Shown in pieces: positions 29,811 through 33,001 of a stretch of DNA of 33,001 nt (its first letter is position 1; every line of letters starts with the position of its first letter). The DNA is from an uncultured Alphaproteobacteria bacterium (GTDB lineage: Bacteria > Pseudomonadota > Alphaproteobacteria > Rickettsiales > CAIJLX01), in the NCBI GenBank assembly GCA_903821695.1, contig CAIJLX010000108.1:1-33001 (forward strand), given 5' to 3'. Both the position numbers and the translations under genes were made by a program. A model generated the notes under the pieces. The model made no database searches. It worked only from the letters and a program-made list of their open reading frames with translations, and was not told the origin of the DNA.

Positions 29811-30893
29811 TTAAGCGTCACTATCTTCTGACAACCGTTCGGCTTCATCATTCGTGATGAGGGCTTCTATGATGGGGTCTAGGTCGCCGCCGTTTACGAT
29901 GCCATCGATGTTGTGGGAGGTGAGGTAGATGCGGTGGTCGCTGACTCGGCTTTGCGGGAAGTTATAGGTGCGGATGCGCTCAGAGCGGTCGCCGGAACCT
30001 ACTTGTGATTTGCGGCTTTCGGAACGAGTGGCATGTTGGCGTTCGCGTTCGGCTTCGTATACGCGTGCGCGGATAATTTTCATCGCCTTCGCTTTGTTTT
30101 TATGCTGCGAGCGTTCGTCCTGGCAGCTAACCACAACGCCCGTTGGCATGTGTGTAATCCGTATCGCGCTATCCGTCGTGTTCACGGATTGCCCGCCTGC
30201 GCCGCTGCTCCGGAATGTATCGATCTTCAAATCATTTTCGTTTATCTGGATATCAACCTCTTCTGCCTCCGGCAATACGGCAACGGTTGCAGCGGAAGTG
30301 TGAATGCGTCCGCTAGATTCCGTTGCAGGCACACGTTGCACACGGTGCACACCCGATTCGAATTTAAGGCGGGCGAATACGTTGTTACCGCTGATGCTGG
30401 CTTGCGCTTCTTTGTAACCGCCGATGCCGGTATCATCGAGCGAGAGAATTTCAAATTTCCAACCGCGACGCTCAGCATAACGCTGATACATGTTGAACAA
30501 AACGGCAGCGAACAATGCGGCTTCTTCACCGCCCGTTCCTGCACGCACCTCAAGAATAGCGTTTTTCTCATCCGCTTTATCTTTCGGCAGCAGCGATAAT
30601 TTCAGCGTGCGTTCGATAGTGGGGAGCTGTTCTTTCAGCTCGTGATATTCCATTTCCGCCAGCTCGCGCATTTCTTTGTCGCTGGTTTTATCATCCATCA
30701 TCGCCTTCAAATCGATTAGTAATTTTTTGGCGTTTTCATAAGTATGAATGCGTTCGACAATCGGCGTAAGGTCAGAATATTCCTTCGACAGACGGCCGAA
30801 TTCCTTGCCGCCCAACCCATCCGGATCAGCCAGTTTTTCGCCGAGTTCTTTATGCTTGGAGATTAATCCAGCGAGTTTATCATCAAAGCTCAT
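29811..30893 (-). CDS. prfA: Peptide chain release factor 1
   Basis: RF1 ends translation at UAA and UAG. The 360-residue protein has the codon-recognition motif PAT (189-191, in [10 protein letters not shown]) and the catalytic GGQ (233-235, in [13 protein letters not shown]) whose Gln is the PrmC target. Length is as expected. ATG 30893 is the normal RF1 start ([10 protein letters not shown]); reading on to 30944 falls inside hisS. It overlaps the hisS stop by 11 bases, so it is translated with hisS. An in-frame UAG in the DUF2971 gene (12431) would be read by this factor as a stop. Confidence 0.97.
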   Translation of the reverse strand: MSFDDKLAGLISKHKELGEKLADPDGLGGKEFGRLSKEYSDLTPIVERIHTYENAKKLLIDLKAMMDDKTSDKEMRELAEMEYHELKEQLPTIERTLKLSLLPKDKADEKNAILEVRAGTGGEEAALFAAVLFNMYQRYAERRGWKFEILSLDDTGIGGYKEAQASISGNNVFARLKFESGVHRVQRVPATESSGRIHTSAATVAVLPEAEEVDIQINENDLKIDTFRSSGAGGQSVNTTDSAIRITHMPTGVVVSCQDERSQHKNKAKAMKIIRARVYEAERERQHATRSESRKSQVGSGDRSERIRTYNFPQSRVSDHRIYLTSHNIDGIVNGGDLDPIIEALITNDEAERLSEDSDA

Positions 30894-32157
30894 ACGTCTC
30901 TTCTTTGGTCGCGAGGAGGTAATTGACGATGGCCTCTTTTGCAACCGTTTCCTGCTCGCCGGTGGTTAAATTTTTGACGACGAACTGGCCGCTTTTCAAT
31001 TCATTCTCACCCAGCAACACCGCATAAGCCGCTTTAATTTTGTCCGCTTTTTTGAGTGCCTTGCCGGGGTTATTATGCGTCACCATCTCTGCAATCCGCT
31101 CTCGTGAGCGAATGGCCTGGGTCAATTTAAATGCATCATTCACTGCACTTTCGCCCATTGCCACAATCGCGATTGGTTTAATGCGATATGCAATTTTCGG
31201 TGCAAGCAGTAACAATCGCTCAACACCCGCCGCGAAACCAACTGCAGGCGTTGCCGGGCCACCCATTTGTTCGATCAACCCATCATATCGCCCGCCCGCA
31301 AGCACGGTGTTTTGCGCGCCAACTTCTTCGGAGAATGCGGTGAATTCAAAAACGGTATGCGAATAATAATCCAATCCGCGAACGATGGCGGGGTTGATTG
31401 TGAGAATGGAGCCAACCGGAGAATCTTTTAATCCACTCACTACGGTTTCATAAAATTGTTTGGCGGCTGGGGTGAGATATTCCTGAATTTTTGGTGCATC
31501 GGCAACGAGCGTTTTATCCCCCGCATCTTTCGAATCCAAAATCCGCAGTGGATTTTTTTCGAGGCGGGTTTTGCTGTCTTCGGAAAGCTTATCTTTGTGC
31601 GAAGTGAAATAATCAACTAGCGCTTTGGTATAAGCGGTGCGTGATTCTTTATCGCCCAATGTATTAATCTCAAGTTTGCATTTCGGGAGGATTTGCAGAT
31701 AGCTCAAAATATGCGCACCGAGCAGAATCATTTCGATATCGGCATAAGGCGATGCCTCACCGAGATATTCAAAATTTATCTGATGGAATTGGCGTTGGCG
31801 ACCTTTCTGCGGGCGCTCATAACGAAACAGCGGCCCCGTCGAAAAAAGTTTCAGCGGAAGATTTTGCTGCCAGCCATTGCTAATAAACGCCCGCGCAATC
31901 CCCGCCGTAAATTCCGGCCGCAACGTCAGCGATTCGCCGCCGCGATCTTCCAGCGTATACATTTCTTTGGAAACGACATCCGACGTATCGCCCAATGTAC
32001 GCTTGAACACTTCGGTGAATTCAAAGATGGGCGTGCTGGCATCTTCAAACCCATAAAGCTGCCCGACTGAACGCACGAGCGCGATCAGCTCTGCGAATTG
32101 CTGCGCTTCTTTACCGAATAAATCATGGGTGCCGCGAACGGGCTGCAATTTGGACAT
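30883..32157 (-). CDS. hisS: Histidyl-tRNA synthetase
   Basis: A class II synthetase that charges tRNA-His. The 424-residue protein starts [15 protein letters not shown], has motif 2 ([15 protein letters not shown], then [23 protein letters not shown]), the histidine-specific [12 protein letters not shown] block, motif 3 ([13 protein letters not shown]...[13 protein letters not shown]) and a C-terminal anticodon domain. TTG 32163 is possible but ATG 32157 fits the family. The gene heads the hisS-prfA(-prmC-DUF4167) block. Confidence 0.96.
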   Translation of the reverse strand: MSKLQPVRGTHDLFGKEAQQFAELIALVRSVGQLYGFEDASTPIFEFTEVFKRTLGDTSDVVSKEMYTLEDRGGESLTLRPEFTAGIARAFISNGWQQNLPLKLFSTGPLFRYERPQKGRQRQFHQINFEYLGEASPYADIEMILLGAHILSYLQILPKCKLEINTLGDKESRTAYTKALVDYFTSHKDKLSEDSKTRLEKNPLRILDSKDAGDKTLVADAPKIQEYLTPAAKQFYETVVSGLKDSPVGSILTINPAIVRGLDYYSHTVFEFTAFSEEVGAQNTVLAGGRYDGLIEQMGGPATPAVGFAAGVERLLLLAPKIAYRIKPIAIVAMGESAVNDAFKLTQAIRSRERIAEMVTHNNPGKALKKADKIKAAYAVLLGENELKSGQFVVKNLTTGEQETVAKEAIVNYLLATKEETYEL

Positions 32158-32201
32158 GGGCAAGGGATATAGCGTGGAATTAAGGGCTTCGCAGTAATAA
32201 T

Positions 32202-33001
32202 TTACTCTTTATTTGCCCCTTGGCGTAGGTGTTCGCGAAGTTCCTGGTAATTGAGGCCTATTTCTTTGCCGACCGAAGTGAGTATGCCGATTAGTTTATT
32301 ATGTTGTTGTAGGCCAGTCAGATTTTGGGGTGGAGCATCTTCAATGCGTCTTTGTAATGCATGTAAATTGAGTTGATGAAGGTAAAGGGGAATTGGCTCT
32401 AACATCGTGCCGCGCAATGGGCTCTCTGCATAGCTTTCCAAGTTCTCTAGATACCTTGCAGCCCGATATCTTAACTCTCGCGGAGAGCGGTCGTAATTTT
32501 TTTCTGGTGTAAACCATTTTGCAGTAAGTTCTGCATTAAACATGCCGTTTTGATATAAATCGGCAGGAGGATTACTGATTTCCTCATTTAATAATGTCTC
32601 GCGGATAAATTCATTCATTCGATTTTGTTGTGCCGCCCATAACCCAAGGAAATAATGTTCGAATCGTGAAGATTGACTAATAAGCATGATGCCAATGGCA
32701 CTCAGAGGATCTTTGCTATCTACCAAATGTGTCCTCCGGCCTTCTGGGGCAACATTTGCTATCGTAGTGGCGATACCATCAGATGAATTATCTGGGTTTC
32801 CAGGTTCTATATGTGTGAGTGAGCGCGCAGCACCTTTATAGGAAAAAATAAGAGCGCCCAGTGATTCAAGGCTAAGACTATAGTATTTCCTAATTAAATT
32901 GGTATTTATGATAATTCATATTTTGGAAAGCAATTTGTATTGCTTGTGAGAGATTTCTGGTTTCTTTTAACGCCGTTCGGATGTGCGTTTTGAGTATTGC
33001 C
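32202..33001 (-). pseudogene. Unknown protein, partial and probably frameshifted
   Basis: From TTG 32726 (GGAGG six bases upstream) to 32204 the frame gives 174 helical residues (VDSKDPLSAIGIMLISQSSRFEH...), unknown in family. But the same frame is open far upstream to about 32920 with plausible sequence (LGALIFSYKGAARSL, then THIEPGNPDNSSDGIATT), without a good start codon. Beyond a TGA, a second frame (THIRTALKETRNLSQAIQIAF) runs to the window edge and ends in TAG near 32890. Removing one base in CAATTTAATTAGG (about 32895) would join them. So the gene most likely continues off the window and carries a frameshift. Short tracts rich in A and T make sequencing error possible. The product of the 32726 start may still be made. 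Confidence 0.45.

Noticed and set aside
1-33001. CRISPR arrays, tRNA genes, prophage or integrative element borders
   Set aside because: No regularly spaced repeats, cloverleaf-like sequences, integrases or phage structural genes were seen in any gap.

Overview
The window looks like a chromosomal segment of an alphaproteobacterium with moderate GC content. The main evidence is the block hisS - prfA - prmC - DUF4167 protein (27613-32157, minus strand), since DUF4167 proteins and this gene order are typical of that class. An argD-argF pair, a fused PutA without a DNA-binding domain, and two TTAA-N7-TTAA boxes of the CtrA type agree. I saw no rRNA or tRNA genes, CRISPR array, prophage or origin.

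Layout. 1-370: the tail of an IS transposase, a strong terminator, and a 3' remnant of a phoR-like histidine kinase. 380-1656: a divergent sigma-70-like gene broken by a one-base frameshift. 1750-6546: stress and repair genes (glutathione peroxidase, photolyase, VIT-family transporter, alpha/beta hydrolase, Ogt alkyltransferase). 6608-9950: two unknown envelope proteins, an iron-uptake operon (cupredoxin, outer-membrane barrel, FTR1 permease) behind a promoter with an iron-box-like palindrome, and a zinc-ribbon protein. 9972-11184 (minus): four genes in tandem, a membrane HExxH peptidase, a 57-residue membrane protein, an RRM protein and a VF530/DUF2132 protein. 11238-12583: a small gene behind a sigma-54-type promoter, then a DUF2971 gene interrupted by an in-frame TAG.

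12587-17524 (minus): nuoH without other nuo genes, a palindromic repeat, argF, argD, a MscS channel and an ABC-2 permease. 17602-21059: a degenerate-GGDEF/EAL protein and two unknown proteins that diverge from an intergenic region holding the two CtrA-type boxes. 21043-25138 (minus): aldo-keto reductase and putA. 25163-27536: xthA, an M23 peptidase translated from a TTG overlapping the xthA stop, a 28-bp inverted repeat, and a 105-residue unknown. 27613-32157: the translation block, with an AbrB/PIN toxin-antitoxin pair in opposite orientation between prfA and prmC, next to a second copy of the palindromic repeat. 32202-33001: a partial unknown gene that also seems frameshifted.

The best candidates for new biology are the RRM/VF530/peptidase cluster, the iron operon with its uncharacterised barrel, the sigma-like gene, the CtrA-box gene pair, and the toxin-antitoxin insertion. 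Three genes (380-1656, 11690-12583, 32202-33001) each carry a single lesion. Either accessory genes are decaying here or the assembly has small errors. All functional calls rest on reading motifs and family resemblance; no database search was possible.
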